Shown here in pieces: positions 9,027-17,623 of a stretch of 62,052 bases of DNA. This DNA is from an uncultured Megasphaera sp. (GTDB lineage: Bacteria > Bacillota > Negativicutes > Veillonellales > Megasphaeraceae), in NCBI GenBank assembly GCA_934202965.1, contig CAKPYN010000014.1, positions 1-62,052 of the forward strand, read 5' to 3'. Below the pieces are notes generated by a model. It was given only the letters and a program-made list of their open reading frames with translations, searched no databases and was not told where the DNA came from. The stretch's first letter is position 1. Each line of letters starts with the position of its first letter. A program made the position numbers and the translations under genes.

Positions 9027-9059
9027 CTGCTTTGTTTTCCCCTCAATAAAACAAAACAG
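9027..9059 (-). promoter_or_regulatory. Second leader hairpin of the peptide operon
   Basis: Arms 9027-9038 and 9048-9059 pair over 12 positions with one mismatch and a 9-nt loop. The hairpin lies between the leader terminator and the ribosome site of the DppB-type gene. Its role is not known; it may protect or gate the message. Confidence 0.5.
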
Positions 9060-9064
9060 CTGCT

Positions 9065-9105
9065 AAAAAAAATGCAATGGCTCATTGATGTATGCGCCAT
9101 TGCAT
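9065..9105 (-). terminator. Promoter-proximal terminator-like hairpin in the peptide operon leader
   Basis: In the minus-strand RNA, arms AUGCAAUGGC (9105-9096) and GCCAUUGCAU (9081-9072) form a perfect 10-bp stem followed by U7 (9071-9065). No minus-strand gene lies upstream, so the hairpin sits at the very 5' end of the operon's own transcript. An attenuation role is inferred. Confidence 0.6.
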
Positions 9106-9111
9106 GTTATG

Positions 9112-9140
9112 ATGATACAATAAATTTTATAATAAGTCAA
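9112..9140 (-). promoter_or_regulatory. Promoter of the peptide transporter operon
   Basis: TTGACT (9140-9135), 17 bp, TATCAT (9117-9112) on the minus strand. The predicted start (about 9105) coincides with the first base of the leader hairpin. Confidence 0.65.
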
Positions 9141-9209
9141 ACGTTTTATTTATTTTTATTGTAATGTTATTATCTTTTTATTTTTAAATATATAAAGGAG
9201 ATTGCGAAA

Positions 9210-10337
9210 ATGAATAAAAAACTACAGCATAACATTCATCAGTATATTGCCGCGCATGTTCAAGAAGTACCCGATTTAATTTGCACCATTTCTTCCATTC
9301 CTTCCTCAACAGGACATACTGAGAAGAAGGCATCATGGGTATTGCAATATTTGAAAAACCTGGGTATCCAAAATGCATATATCGATGAAGCAGGCAATGT
9401 CATCTATCCGCATGAAGTAAGCAAAACAGAGAAATTTCCCTTGTATAATGCCCATATAGATACGGTATTTAACCAACTCGACACCATTACACCTGCCATT
9501 CATGGCAATATATTGGCAGCACCATCATGCGGCGATAACAGTGCCAGCGTAGCCGGGCTGCTTTTTCTCATCAAAATGATTCGCGAACTGCACATCAGCC
9601 TGCCCACAGGTATCCTCTTTGCCTTTAATGTCGGTGAAGAAGGATTGGGTAATCTCAACGGCATGCGTCACATCATGGCGAAATGGAAAGACCGTACAGC
9701 TGAAGTAGTCGCCGTAGACTGCACGTTTGATACAGCTGTCAATTTGGCTGTCGGTTCCCGCCGCTATGCCGTAACCATTGATGCTGAAGGCGGTCACAGC
9801 TGGATGCATTTTGGCAACGACAATGCCATCGCCATTGCATCTTCAATAATTGCCAAATTATATACAATGACCGTTCCTAACAAACCGCGGACAACGTATA
9901 ATGTCGGAACAATCTCCGGCGGCACAACAGTCAATTCCATTGCTGCCAAAGCCACATTTACTTTGGATTTACGCAGTGAATCGATGGATGAATTAGAAAA
10001 ATTGGATGCCGCTGTCGAAAAAATTCTGCAAGATTCCCAAACAGATAAAATTCATATTACCCAACAGCTTTTAGGCGAACGTCCTTGCAGCAACGGTATA
10101 TTAAAAGCTGAATTATATGACCGTTACGAAGCTGTCCGCAATGCGCAAGGATTACCAATAGTATGGCAATCCGGCAGTACGGACGCCAATATTCCGCTTC
10201 ACTTGGGAATTCCGGCTATTTCCTTTGGCATCTGCCGCAGTCATGGTGAACATACCATTCATGAAACATTAGAACTTGATACGATTGCTCCCGGTTTACA
10301 GCAAATGGCTGATTTTATGTTTTTCCACATTATCTAA
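9210..10337 (+). CDS. M20-family metallopeptidase
   Basis: Cytosolic zinc aminopeptidase/dipeptidase-like enzyme, 375 residues. Metal and catalytic positions of the M20 family are visible: H and D in YNAHIDTVF (about 79-86), D in SCGDNSASV, the catalytic EE in NVGEEGLGN and a C-terminal H in GEHTIHE. A dimerisation-domain insert (AEGGHSWMHFG to LDLRSES) lies in between. AAAGGAG precedes the ATG. The gene is divergent from the peptide importer, which suggests it processes imported peptides, although PepT-like or carboxypeptidase-like specificity cannot be decided. Confidence 0.87.
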   Translation: MNKKLQHNIHQYIAAHVQEVPDLICTISSIPSSTGHTEKKASWVLQYLKNLGIQNAYIDEAGNVIYPHEVSKTEKFPLYNAHIDTVFNQLDTITPAIHGNILAAPSCGDNSASVAGLLFLIKMIRELHISLPTGILFAFNVGEEGLGNLNGMRHIMAKWKDRTAEVVAVDCTFDTAVNLAVGSRRYAVTIDAEGGHSWMHFGNDNAIAIASSIIAKLYTMTVPNKPRTTYNVGTISGGTTVNSIAAKATFTLDLRSESMDELEKLDAAVEKILQDSQTDKIHITQQLLGERPCSNGILKAELYDRYEAVRNAQGLPIVWQSGSTDANIPLHLGIPAISFGICRSHGEHTIHETLELDTIAPGLQQMADFMFFHII

Positions 10338-10351
10338 CTGTATCGTTATAT

Positions 10352-10400
10352 GTATAATACCGACAGATGTCTTTGATACGAACATCTGTCGGTATTATAC
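10352..10400. repeat. 19-bp perfect inverted repeat between convergent genes
   Basis: Arms 10352-10370 and 10382-10400 match exactly with an 11-nt loop. There is no real T run on either side, yet the position between convergent stop codons (peptidase and yqeB) suggests a bidirectional transcript end or an mRNA-protecting hairpin. Confidence 0.7.
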
Positions 10401-10426
10401 GTTCCAGTTGGAAATAAACCATCATA

Positions 10427-11272
10427 TTATTTTTCCTGCTGCATCATCGCACAAAGTGCCGTCAGTACAGCACCTCCCAAACAGCGAGCTTTATCAGAAA
10501 TGGTAAAACAATTTTTAAGCTCATCTTTTCGGGGATCAATATCGGCTATTTTAAATCCCGATACAACAGGATAGGTACTGCGAATCATGCCGCGCAGCAA
10601 CCCCGTAAGCGTTGCCGGTACAGGAATGCCCATTGCCACTGCAGGCTTTACACCGTCTGGAAGTGCTTCTTGTGTAATGACACCAATAGGCCGTCCTTTT
10701 TCTACCATATCGCCAATCACCGTTAATCCATAGAAATAGCCTGACGATGGACTATGAATAACCCGCTCTTTGCCAAAACCGGCAATCATGCCGGGAATTC
10801 CCGTATTGGGTGCGGCTTCTCCCTTATAGATGAGACGGCCCAAGTTATGGCCCCGTTTTGTTTCTATGACGACATCCACATCTACGCCTGCCGTAAATCC
10901 CGGTCCTAAGGCAATTGTATGAGGGGCCATATTTCTTGTTGTTCCTACGTTCTTTTTAGCTAAAATTGCATCGACAACGGCCCATGGTTTTAGTTCAGCA
11001 ATCGACTTGCCCTGCGGGTCAATTAGAATTGGGACCTCACCGCTGCGCCAAGCCTTTTCTATCGCCTGTCCGCTGCGGCAAAGACGAGCAGTGATATCCT
11101 CTACTACGGCACTGCCATCGTAGACTGCTTCCGACAAGGCAACCTGCCGCCGAATAGCTGACGGATCAGGAACCTCTAGTGCCAACAGCTGAAATCCCGC
11201 ACGCTGCAGTGCCTGTATAACGCCTGTCGCCAAATCACCACCGCCGCGGACAATAACCAAATGCTTCTTCAT
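10427..11272 (-). CDS. yqeB: YqeB family, selenium-dependent molybdenum hydroxylase system protein
   Basis: The N-terminus KHLVIVRGGGDLATG is the conserved start of YqeB (EF2563) proteins, which are linked to maturation of selenium-dependent molybdenum hydroxylases; the biochemical role is unproven. Length is 281 residues from the ATG at 11272. A GTG two codons upstream (11278) is also possible, being 4 nt after AAAGG. No other gene of that system (xanthine dehydrogenase-like subunits, selD, yqeC, mocA) lies in this window, so the gene is isolated. The Rossmann-like Gly-rich start and a later GTTRN motif are visible. Confidence 0.85.
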   Translation of the reverse strand: MKKHLVIVRGGGDLATGVIQALQRAGFQLLALEVPDPSAIRRQVALSEAVYDGSAVVEDITARLCRSGQAIEKAWRSGEVPILIDPQGKSIAELKPWAVVDAILAKKNVGTTRNMAPHTIALGPGFTAGVDVDVVIETKRGHNLGRLIYKGEAAPNTGIPGMIAGFGKERVIHSPSSGYFYGLTVIGDMVEKGRPIGVITQEALPDGVKPAVAMGIPVPATLTGLLRGMIRSTYPVVSGFKIADIDPRKDELKNCFTISDKARCLGGAVLTALCAMMQQEK

Positions 11273-11340
11273 ATACACACAGCCTTTCTTTCTCTATTTC
11301 TTTTTAGTATACACAATCTGCCTGTATTTGTCTGTATCAT

Positions 11341-11387
11341 ACAAAAAATAAACGCCTGACCGCATATGTCAGACGTTTATTTTTTGT
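11341..11387. terminator. Bidirectional terminator after the Ala/Gly symporter gene
   Basis: Arms around ACAAAAAATAAACG (11341-11354) and CGTTTATTTTTTGT (11374-11387) with an inner CTGAC/GTCAG extension. T runs lie on both strands. It ends the minus-strand symporter transcript before yqeB. Confidence 0.85.
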
Positions 11388-11466
11388 CTATTGAGCCAAT
11401 AGGTCATTAGACGGGGATAGGATATAGAGGGAAGGGATGAAATTGCACTATTTCATCCCTGCTTCG

Positions 11467-12891
11467 TTACGGTTCAGCATGGATGGTGTCATAATCCACT
11501 TTTTCCCCTCGTTTTTCGGGAACAACTACCTTCGTTTGATATTCAAAACATTCGTTAGCAATATCTTTATTCAGCCACAAAAGACAAATGAGATTTGGGA
11601 TTGCCATTAACCCATTCATCGTATCCGAGAAATTCCATACCATATCTAATGTTTGCGTAGCCCCTACATACGTAATTAAACTAAAGACAATACGGTATGC
11701 CATAATCACGTTACGATTTTTAATCAAATATTCCAGTGCTTTTTCTCCATAATATTCCCAACCCAAAATAGTTGAAAATGCGAAAAGCGTCAGACCGATA
11801 GAAACAATAAATTTTCCATATTCTCCAAATACAGTGCTAAATGCCGCTATCGTCAGCTGCGCACCCGTAACGAGCTTGCCCGTTGCCGGATCTATCGTGC
11901 CTAACACGCCCGATGAAGCAATAACCAAGCCCGTAAGCATACAAATAATCATTGTATCAAAAAATGTGCCTGTCATGTTAACATAACCTTGACGCGACGG
12001 ATGGTCTGTCTGCGCTGCCGCTGCTGCAATCGGTGCTGAGCCAAGACCGGCTTCATTGGAAAAAACGCCGCGAGCGACGCCCCAGCGCATGGCGGTCAAC
12101 ATAGATGCGACAATAGAACCGCCGATGCCGCCGGCAACCGATTCAAACGAAAAGGCCATGCGGAACATTTCAGCAATCCCTGCCGGTAATGCCGCTGCAT
12201 TGACGATAATGACAATAATGGCTGCCATAAAATAAAATCCTGCCATAAAAGGAACAACGATACTGGAAACTTTACCAATTCCTTTAATACCACGAACAAA
12301 AATAGCTAACGAAGCAAGTACAATGATAATACCAACGATCCATGTCGGAATTTCATAACTCGTAAATAATGCGGAAGAAATTGAGTTAGCCTGTGTCATA
12401 TTGCCAATGCCAAAGGAAGCACAGACAGCAAAGAACGCAAACAACCACGCTAACGTCCGGCTAGCCAGCTTATTTTTAATGCCATTTTTCATCGCATACA
12501 TAGGACCGCCAGCCATTTCCCCAACGCTGTTAACTTCTCTATATTTGACGGCCAATACGGATTCACCATATTTTGTTGACAAACCAAAGCAGGCACTAAT
12601 CCACATCCAAACCAGTGCTCCCGGTCCCCCCAATACCAATGCCGTCGCTACACCTACAATATTACCGGTTCCTACAGTTGCCGCCAATGCTGTCATCAAC
12701 GACTGAAACGGAGAAATATCTCCAGTATGCTTTCCCTTACGAAAAATCATGCTGATAGCATACCATAAATTGCGCCATGGTAAAAACTTCAACCGAACCG
12801 TAAGAAAAACGCCTGTTCCTACGAGAAACGCCAGCATAATAGGTCCCCAGACAAAATTATTTAACTCTTTTAATATGCCCCCTACATCCAT
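11467..12891 (-). CDS. Alanine/glycine:cation symporter (AGCS family)
   Basis: Na+- or H+-coupled uptake of alanine or glycine by an integral membrane protein. The family motifs are clear: LMTALAATVGTGNIVGVATA, GGPGALVWMWISA, KYGESVLAVKYRE and GGPMYAM, with about 10-11 hydrophobic segments over 474 residues. The open frame extends five codons further (12906), but that upstream ATG lies inside the ribosome site GGAGGG (12904-12899), which is spaced 7 nt from the ATG at 12891, so the shorter start is chosen. Single gene with its own terminator. Confidence 0.92.
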   Translation of the reverse strand: MDVGGILKELNNFVWGPIMLAFLVGTGVFLTVRLKFLPWRNLWYAISMIFRKGKHTGDISPFQSLMTALAATVGTGNIVGVATALVLGGPGALVWMWISACFGLSTKYGESVLAVKYREVNSVGEMAGGPMYAMKNGIKNKLASRTLAWLFAFFAVCASFGIGNMTQANSISSALFTSYEIPTWIVGIIIVLASLAIFVRGIKGIGKVSSIVVPFMAGFYFMAAIIVIIVNAAALPAGIAEMFRMAFSFESVAGGIGGSIVASMLTAMRWGVARGVFSNEAGLGSAPIAAAAAQTDHPSRQGYVNMTGTFFDTMIICMLTGLVIASSGVLGTIDPATGKLVTGAQLTIAAFSTVFGEYGKFIVSIGLTLFAFSTILGWEYYGEKALEYLIKNRNVIMAYRIVFSLITYVGATQTLDMVWNFSDTMNGLMAIPNLICLLWLNKDIANECFEYQTKVVVPEKRGEKVDYDTIHAEP

Positions 12892-13253
12892 AACCGATCC
12901 CTCCATCCCAGCTTATTTGAACTACTCCTATCAAACTTCAAATATTATATCAATAAAGCACATTTGTCTTCTTCAAATATACTTTTTAATATGGTAAGAA
13001 GTATAGCACGGTATTTTAATTTTGTAAATAGTAAATCGTTTAATATATTGATAAATTTATTATTATACCTTTTTTATTTTTGTTATTTTCTATTTATTTT
13101 TAAAATAGTTGTGCTATTATCTTATGTTTTTTATTTTTTCTTGTTAATCTGTACTATAAAAAATTTTGCAAATCTGTATATTTAAATCATGACAGTATTG
13201 TTGTATACTAATGTCACGCTGTTGCGTATTATTTCAGGGAGGGAGGTTTTATC
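12892..13253. other. AT-rich divergent intergenic region
   Basis: About 360 bp without a credible gene separates the symporter gene (minus) from the ECF S-component gene (plus). It is very AT-rich. A TATAAT element (12949-12944, minus) can serve the symporter gene and TATACT (13204-13209, plus) the S-component gene, but neither has a convincing -35. No riboswitch-like structure was noticed. Confidence 0.5.
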
Positions 13254-13814
13254 ATGAATCATGATAAAATCAGAAAGCTTACATTAGCCGGCTTATTTGC
13301 TGCTATGGCTTTCATTTGTTTCTTTTACTTACGCATTGAAATTCCGATGGGACTTGGATTGACAGGTAAATTATACATCGGCTATGCCTTCGTTATTTTA
13401 GCCTCCGTATTACTAGGAGGAACGTACGGAGCCTTATCCGGTGCTGTCGGACTAACGCTTGCTGACTTACTGACAGGATATGTAACATCTGCCCCGCCAA
13501 CATTTGTTGCTAAATTTATTTTAGGCGGTTCAATTACGTGCATTGCCTTTTCGATTCTTCATTTAGAGCAAGTTCATTCACTCAAAAAAGAAGTACTCTA
13601 TGTCATCATCGCGGCTATCGGCGGCTGTATTATCAACGTAATAACTGAACCCATTATTCGCTATGCGTTTAAATACTATTTTCTCGGCTATGCCCAAGAA
13701 GTTGCCTATGTCAGTGCTATCAACTGCGGCATTTCTATGGCCGTTAATTCCGTTCCTTCCATTGTCATTGCGGCTATTTTATACCGCGTGATGAAACCAT
13801 TGGTCCAAAAATAG
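13254..13814 (+). CDS. ECF transporter S component (orphan)
   Basis: Small membrane protein of 186 residues with about six hydrophobic segments. It has the S-component start RKLTLAGLFAAMAF, in which the AxxxA helix is thought to dock on EcfT, and the conserved GKLYIGYAFVILASVLLGGTYG region. S components bind a vitamin or similar small molecule and use a shared EcfAAT module, which is not adjacent here; the ECF genes at 56.7-59.7 kb carry their own S domain. The ligand is not identifiable, though it resembles the folate/pantothenate-like S families in general layout. GGGAGG precedes the ATG. Confidence 0.8.
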   Translation: MNHDKIRKLTLAGLFAAMAFICFFYLRIEIPMGLGLTGKLYIGYAFVILASVLLGGTYGALSGAVGLTLADLLTGYVTSAPPTFVAKFILGGSITCIAFSILHLEQVHSLKKEVLYVIIAAIGGCIINVITEPIIRYAFKYYFLGYAQEVAYVSAINCGISMAVNSVPSIVIAAILYRVMKPLVQK

Positions 13815-13855
13815 AACCATGGATTTATAATCTAAAAATTACACGCTATAACATG

Positions 13856-13905
13856 AAAAGAGCCGTCATCCAATGCGCTTTTGCCATTGGATGACGGCTC
13901 TTTTT
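13856..13905. terminator. Bidirectional terminator between the S component and feoB
   Basis: Long perfect stem: AAAAGAGCCGTCATCCAATG (13856-13875) pairs with its inverted copy ending in GGCTCTTTTT (to 13905). T runs on both strands suit the convergent genes. Confidence 0.9.
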
Positions 13906-13965
13906 ACTATGAAGTTTTACATGTTGCGTTTAGTATATGTTATGCTACTTTATGTACACGTCAAA

Positions 13966-16341
13966 CTAAAATCCAAGCAATACGCCGAGCGTATGAACAA
14001 TAAATGCCACAACCCAGGCAATCACGCATTGCGTAACAACGACTATTAACGCAGCTTTACCGCTGTCCATTTCACGTCGAACCGTTGCGATGGCAGCTAC
14101 ACATGGCGTATACAGTAAGGTAAATACTAAAAATACAAACGCCGTAAAGGGCGTAAATATCGTCGGCAATACTGAAATATCACTTTGCAGCAAGACCGTA
14201 ATTGTAGATACAACGCTTTCCTTGGCCATAAAACCAGTTACAATAGCTGTCGCTACTCGCCAATCGCCAAACCCTAAGGGTGCAAAAATAGGTGCAATGA
14301 AATTTCCCAACAATGCAATCAAGCTGGTATCCGGCGTAGTTACCACATTAAAGGACGTATCAAAGGTTTCCAAAAACCAAACAATAATCGTTGCCGCAAA
14401 AATAACAGTAAAGGCCTTTTGAATAAAGCCCTTAGCTTTATCCCAAATCAGCCGACAGACGCTTAATGCACCCGGCATGCGGTAATTAGGCAGTTCCATA
14501 ACAAACGGAACCGGCTGCCCTTTGTAGTAAAACTTTTTCAAATAGACAGCATAGGCTATGCCGCAAAGAATGCCAATCAGATATAATGAGATAACAACAA
14601 TCCCTCGTACATGTGCCGGAAATAAAGCAGTCGTCAAAAAACCATAAATAGGAAGTTTGGCACTGCAACTCATAAACGGCGTAAGCAAAATAGTCATCTT
14701 GCGATCTCGTTCACTCGATAAAGTCCGTGTCGCCATAATCGCCGGTACACTGCAGCCGAATCCTACCAGCATTGGGACAACACTACGTCCGGAAAGGCCA
14801 ATTTTTCGCAACAGTTTATCCATGACAAAGGCAACACGTGCCATGTAACCGGTGTCTTCCAAAATAGATAAGAAGAAAAACAACAGTACAATGGTCGGTA
14901 AAAAACTAAAGACACTGCCAATGCCCTTACAAACGGCATCGGTAATCAAAGAATGGAGTACTGGATTTACCTGTAAAACAGTTAATCCTTCATCAATACC
15001 AGCAATCGCCGCATCTACCAAAACAGCCATGCCATCTGATAAATACGCACCTACATAATTGAAAGTCATGACAAAAATAAACGCCATAATCGCTAAAAAT
15101 GCCGGAATGGCCGTATACGTACCGGTCAGTATTTTATCAATCGACACACTGCGCTTATGTTCCAAACTTTCATGGGGCTTCACAACAGTTCGTCTGCATA
15201 ATTGCTCAATATAAGAAAACCGCATATTGGCTAAAGCTGCTTCTCTATCCATGCCACTTTCTTTTTCCATATTTTCAATAATATGATTGAGTGCTGCCTG
15301 TTCACCTTCCGGCAATGCCAGTTGTTTCATCAGCAGCGTATCTTTTTCAATCACTTTCGTCGCTGCAAATCGAACCGGAATGGATATTTTTTTTGCAAAC
15401 GGTTCAATTAAATGCGCTACAGCATGAATACAGCGATGCACAGCCCCAACAGGGTCGCCTAAAACAGGCGTATCTTTACAAAAATCGATTTGTGCCGGTG
15501 CTTCTCGCTGCAGAGCAACATGCATGGCATGGTCAATTAATTCACCTATGCCTTGATTTTTAACAGCAGAAATCGGCACAACAGGAATTCCCAAACAATG
15601 TTCTAATTCGTTGAGTCGAACAGAGCCGCCATTTTTTTGCACTTCGTCCATCATATTTAATGCCAGCACCATGGGAATCCCTAATTCCATCAACTGCATG
15701 GTCAAATATAGATTTCGTTCCAAGTTGGACGCATCGACAATATTGATAATGGCCGTTGGCTGTTCTTTCAGCAAATAATCACGCGTAACAATTTCTTCAT
15801 TAGAATACGGCGACAGCGAATAGATTCCCGGTAAGTCAATGACCGTCGCTTCCGGATGCTTTCGCATTGTTCCTTCTTTTTTATCGACAGTAACGCCGGG
15901 AAAATTGCCTACATGCTGTCTAGCCCCCGTTAATTGGTTAAACAATGTCGTTTTACCGCAGTTCTGATTTCCCGCCAAGGCAAACGTAATCGGTTGTCCC
16001 TTGGGAATATCTTCGCCGATTTTTTGAATACAGTAATCTCCGGCTTCCCCCAATTCACCAATACGCGGATGATCTACTAACTTGTGTTCCCTATCTAGCG
16101 ATACCGATTGCTGTTGGCTGACTCGTTCTATTTCTACAGCCTGCGCATCAGATAATCGCAACGTCAGTTCATACCCCCGAAGCTGAATCTGGATAGGATC
16201 TCCCATCGGTGCGACTTTGCGCAGTGTAACAACCGTCTGCGGTGTCAGTCCCATATCCAGTAAATGATGCCGCAAGGCACCAGTTCCTTGAATGGCTAAT
16301 ACACTAGCACTTTCTCCTTTTTTTAATTCACTTAAAAGCAT
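13966..16341 (-). CDS. feoB: Ferrous iron transporter, FeoA-FeoB fusion
   Basis: The 791-residue protein imports Fe2+ across the inner membrane. Residues 1-75 form a FeoA-type SH3 domain (LRHHLLDMGLTP, then PIQIQLRGYELTLR). The FeoB G domain follows with G1 GNQNCGKTT, G3 DLPGIY and G4 NMMD, then a cytosolic helical region. The membrane part has the two Gate motifs (for example the PMLVGFGCSVPAIMATRTL area). A stand-alone feoA is therefore not needed and none is present. Cys in the G1 motif is a variant seen in some anaerobe FeoBs. A Fur-type operator is not evident upstream. Confidence 0.93.
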   Translation of the reverse strand: MLLSELKKGESASVLAIQGTGALRHHLLDMGLTPQTVVTLRKVAPMGDPIQIQLRGYELTLRLSDAQAVEIERVSQQQSVSLDREHKLVDHPRIGELGEAGDYCIQKIGEDIPKGQPITFALAGNQNCGKTTLFNQLTGARQHVGNFPGVTVDKKEGTMRKHPEATVIDLPGIYSLSPYSNEEIVTRDYLLKEQPTAIINIVDASNLERNLYLTMQLMELGIPMVLALNMMDEVQKNGGSVRLNELEHCLGIPVVPISAVKNQGIGELIDHAMHVALQREAPAQIDFCKDTPVLGDPVGAVHRCIHAVAHLIEPFAKKISIPVRFAATKVIEKDTLLMKQLALPEGEQAALNHIIENMEKESGMDREAALANMRFSYIEQLCRRTVVKPHESLEHKRSVSIDKILTGTYTAIPAFLAIMAFIFVMTFNYVGAYLSDGMAVLVDAAIAGIDEGLTVLQVNPVLHSLITDAVCKGIGSVFSFLPTIVLLFFFLSILEDTGYMARVAFVMDKLLRKIGLSGRSVVPMLVGFGCSVPAIMATRTLSSERDRKMTILLTPFMSCSAKLPIYGFLTTALFPAHVRGIVVISLYLIGILCGIAYAVYLKKFYYKGQPVPFVMELPNYRMPGALSVCRLIWDKAKGFIQKAFTVIFAATIIVWFLETFDTSFNVVTTPDTSLIALLGNFIAPIFAPLGFGDWRVATAIVTGFMAKESVVSTITVLLQSDISVLPTIFTPFTAFVFLVFTLLYTPCVAAIATVRREMDSGKAALIVVVTQCVIAWVVAFIVHTLGVLLGF

Positions 16342-16447
16342 AATTACCTCTCTCTATCTAATACTAAAAATTACCGTTTCTATCATAGCACAGCTTGATG
16401 AAAATTTAAAATAATACTACCATAAAATACGATAAACATAGTATATA

Positions 16448-16484
16448 AGAAACCCTGTCTTGATGCATACGCTAAGACAGGGCT
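16448..16484 (-). terminator. Terminator of the his operon
   Basis: CCCTGTCTT (16453-16461) pairs with AAGACAGGG (16474-16482). On the minus strand it is followed by TTTCTT. It lies just after the HAD hydrolase stop, so that gene belongs to the his transcript. Confidence 0.8.
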
Positions 16485-16498
16485 ATAAGCCATCCTTT

Positions 16499-17614
16499 TT
16501 ATAAAATTTTTAAAATATCTTCTACAGAATCTACGATATAATCGGCTTGTTCTTTTTCAAACATAGTTCGTGCCGTTTGTCCATCTAATCCGGTCAGCGT
16601 ACCTATCATGACAGCTCCCATGGCTTTCGCACACCAAACATCAGCCAGCGAATCACCAACGATATAGTATGTTCCCTTCTTAAATTCATCCGGATGTTCC
16701 ACATACGCTTCATACTGTTTCGGAAACTTTCCAAAAGCACCTAAATAATAGGCAAAGGGATTAGGTTTATCCAACGACATGCCTAATTGTTTCGATGCCG
16801 CTTCTACATCCGTATATGTGGCTGTATATATCGGATCAAATTCTTCCAGCCAGTGATACGTTTCAAAGGGAATCTGCATTTCCATCTGAGACCGTCCAGT
16901 CGCAATGGCAATTTCATATCCCCGCCGTTTGAGTTCTTGAAACATATGACGAATGCCTTCAACGGTCCCCAACGGTTCTTCTCGACGCAAAAAGCCTTCT
17001 TTTCCCTTCGCATAGGGCTGTTTTTTATACGTTTTCGCATATAAATCATCACCAAAGTACCAATCTTGGAAAGCTTCGAAATGCATCTGCCACAACGGCG
17101 AATTTAACGGCGTCCATTGCTGAGACTGTCTTCCCAGTGAAGAAGATACGGCGTTAGCTAAATACGTAAATACTTCATCTTTATCGGCTCTGTCAGGAAC
17201 GACATTCATCAAGCGACGTATCACCTGATCAGCAGACGGCACCTCGTATCCATGTAGCAACGATCCCAAATACTGCACATCTTCCGGTATCCGCAATACG
17301 ATATCAACCGGGCCGTGTTCTTTCATATAGGCTTCCAGCATCAGCCATAGCGTCACTACAATGTGCGCATGTACCATATCCCAGTTGCTGTTGACACCAT
17401 GCTGTTTAAGCCACGTTAAAATGGCATCATTCTTCCAAAACCGGGCGCGTATGGTATCGATTTGTTCATCTGTCAGCACTGCTGTCACCATTTCATTGCC
17501 CAAATGCATATATGCCGGGCTATAATACCATTCCCATACGACGAGAGCGGACACATCAAAATAGCGTTTTTCACTTAAAAGTACACCGTCTACATCAAAA
17601 ATAACTTTTTTCAT
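16499..17614 (-). CDS. HAD-superfamily hydrolase, last gene of the his operon
   Basis: A 371-residue phosphohydrolase-like protein. Motif I is FDVDGVLL with D7 and D9 (nucleophile and acid/base), motif II is IATGRS, the Lys is in LDKPNPFAYY and motif IV is GDSLAD. About 230 residues separate motifs I and II, far more than in simple HAD enzymes, implying a large cap. I start at ATG 17614: AAGGAG at 17625-17620 fits it, whereas the GTG at 17620 overlaps that site. The ribosome site also overlaps the hisIE stop, so the two genes are tightly joined. All his genes except a histidinol-phosphatase are in this operon, making this the candidate. That is inference. Confidence 0.8.
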   Translation of the reverse strand: MKKVIFDVDGVLLSEKRYFDVSALVVWEWYYSPAYMHLGNEMVTAVLTDEQIDTIRARFWKNDAILTWLKQHGVNSNWDMVHAHIVVTLWLMLEAYMKEHGPVDIVLRIPEDVQYLGSLLHGYEVPSADQVIRRLMNVVPDRADKDEVFTYLANAVSSSLGRQSQQWTPLNSPLWQMHFEAFQDWYFGDDLYAKTYKKQPYAKGKEGFLRREEPLGTVEGIRHMFQELKRRGYEIAIATGRSQMEMQIPFETYHWLEEFDPIYTATYTDVEAASKQLGMSLDKPNPFAYYLGAFGKFPKQYEAYVEHPDEFKKGTYYIVGDSLADVWCAKAMGAVMIGTLTGLDGQTARTMFEKEQADYIVDSVEDILKIL

Positions 17615-17623
17615 AGACACTCC

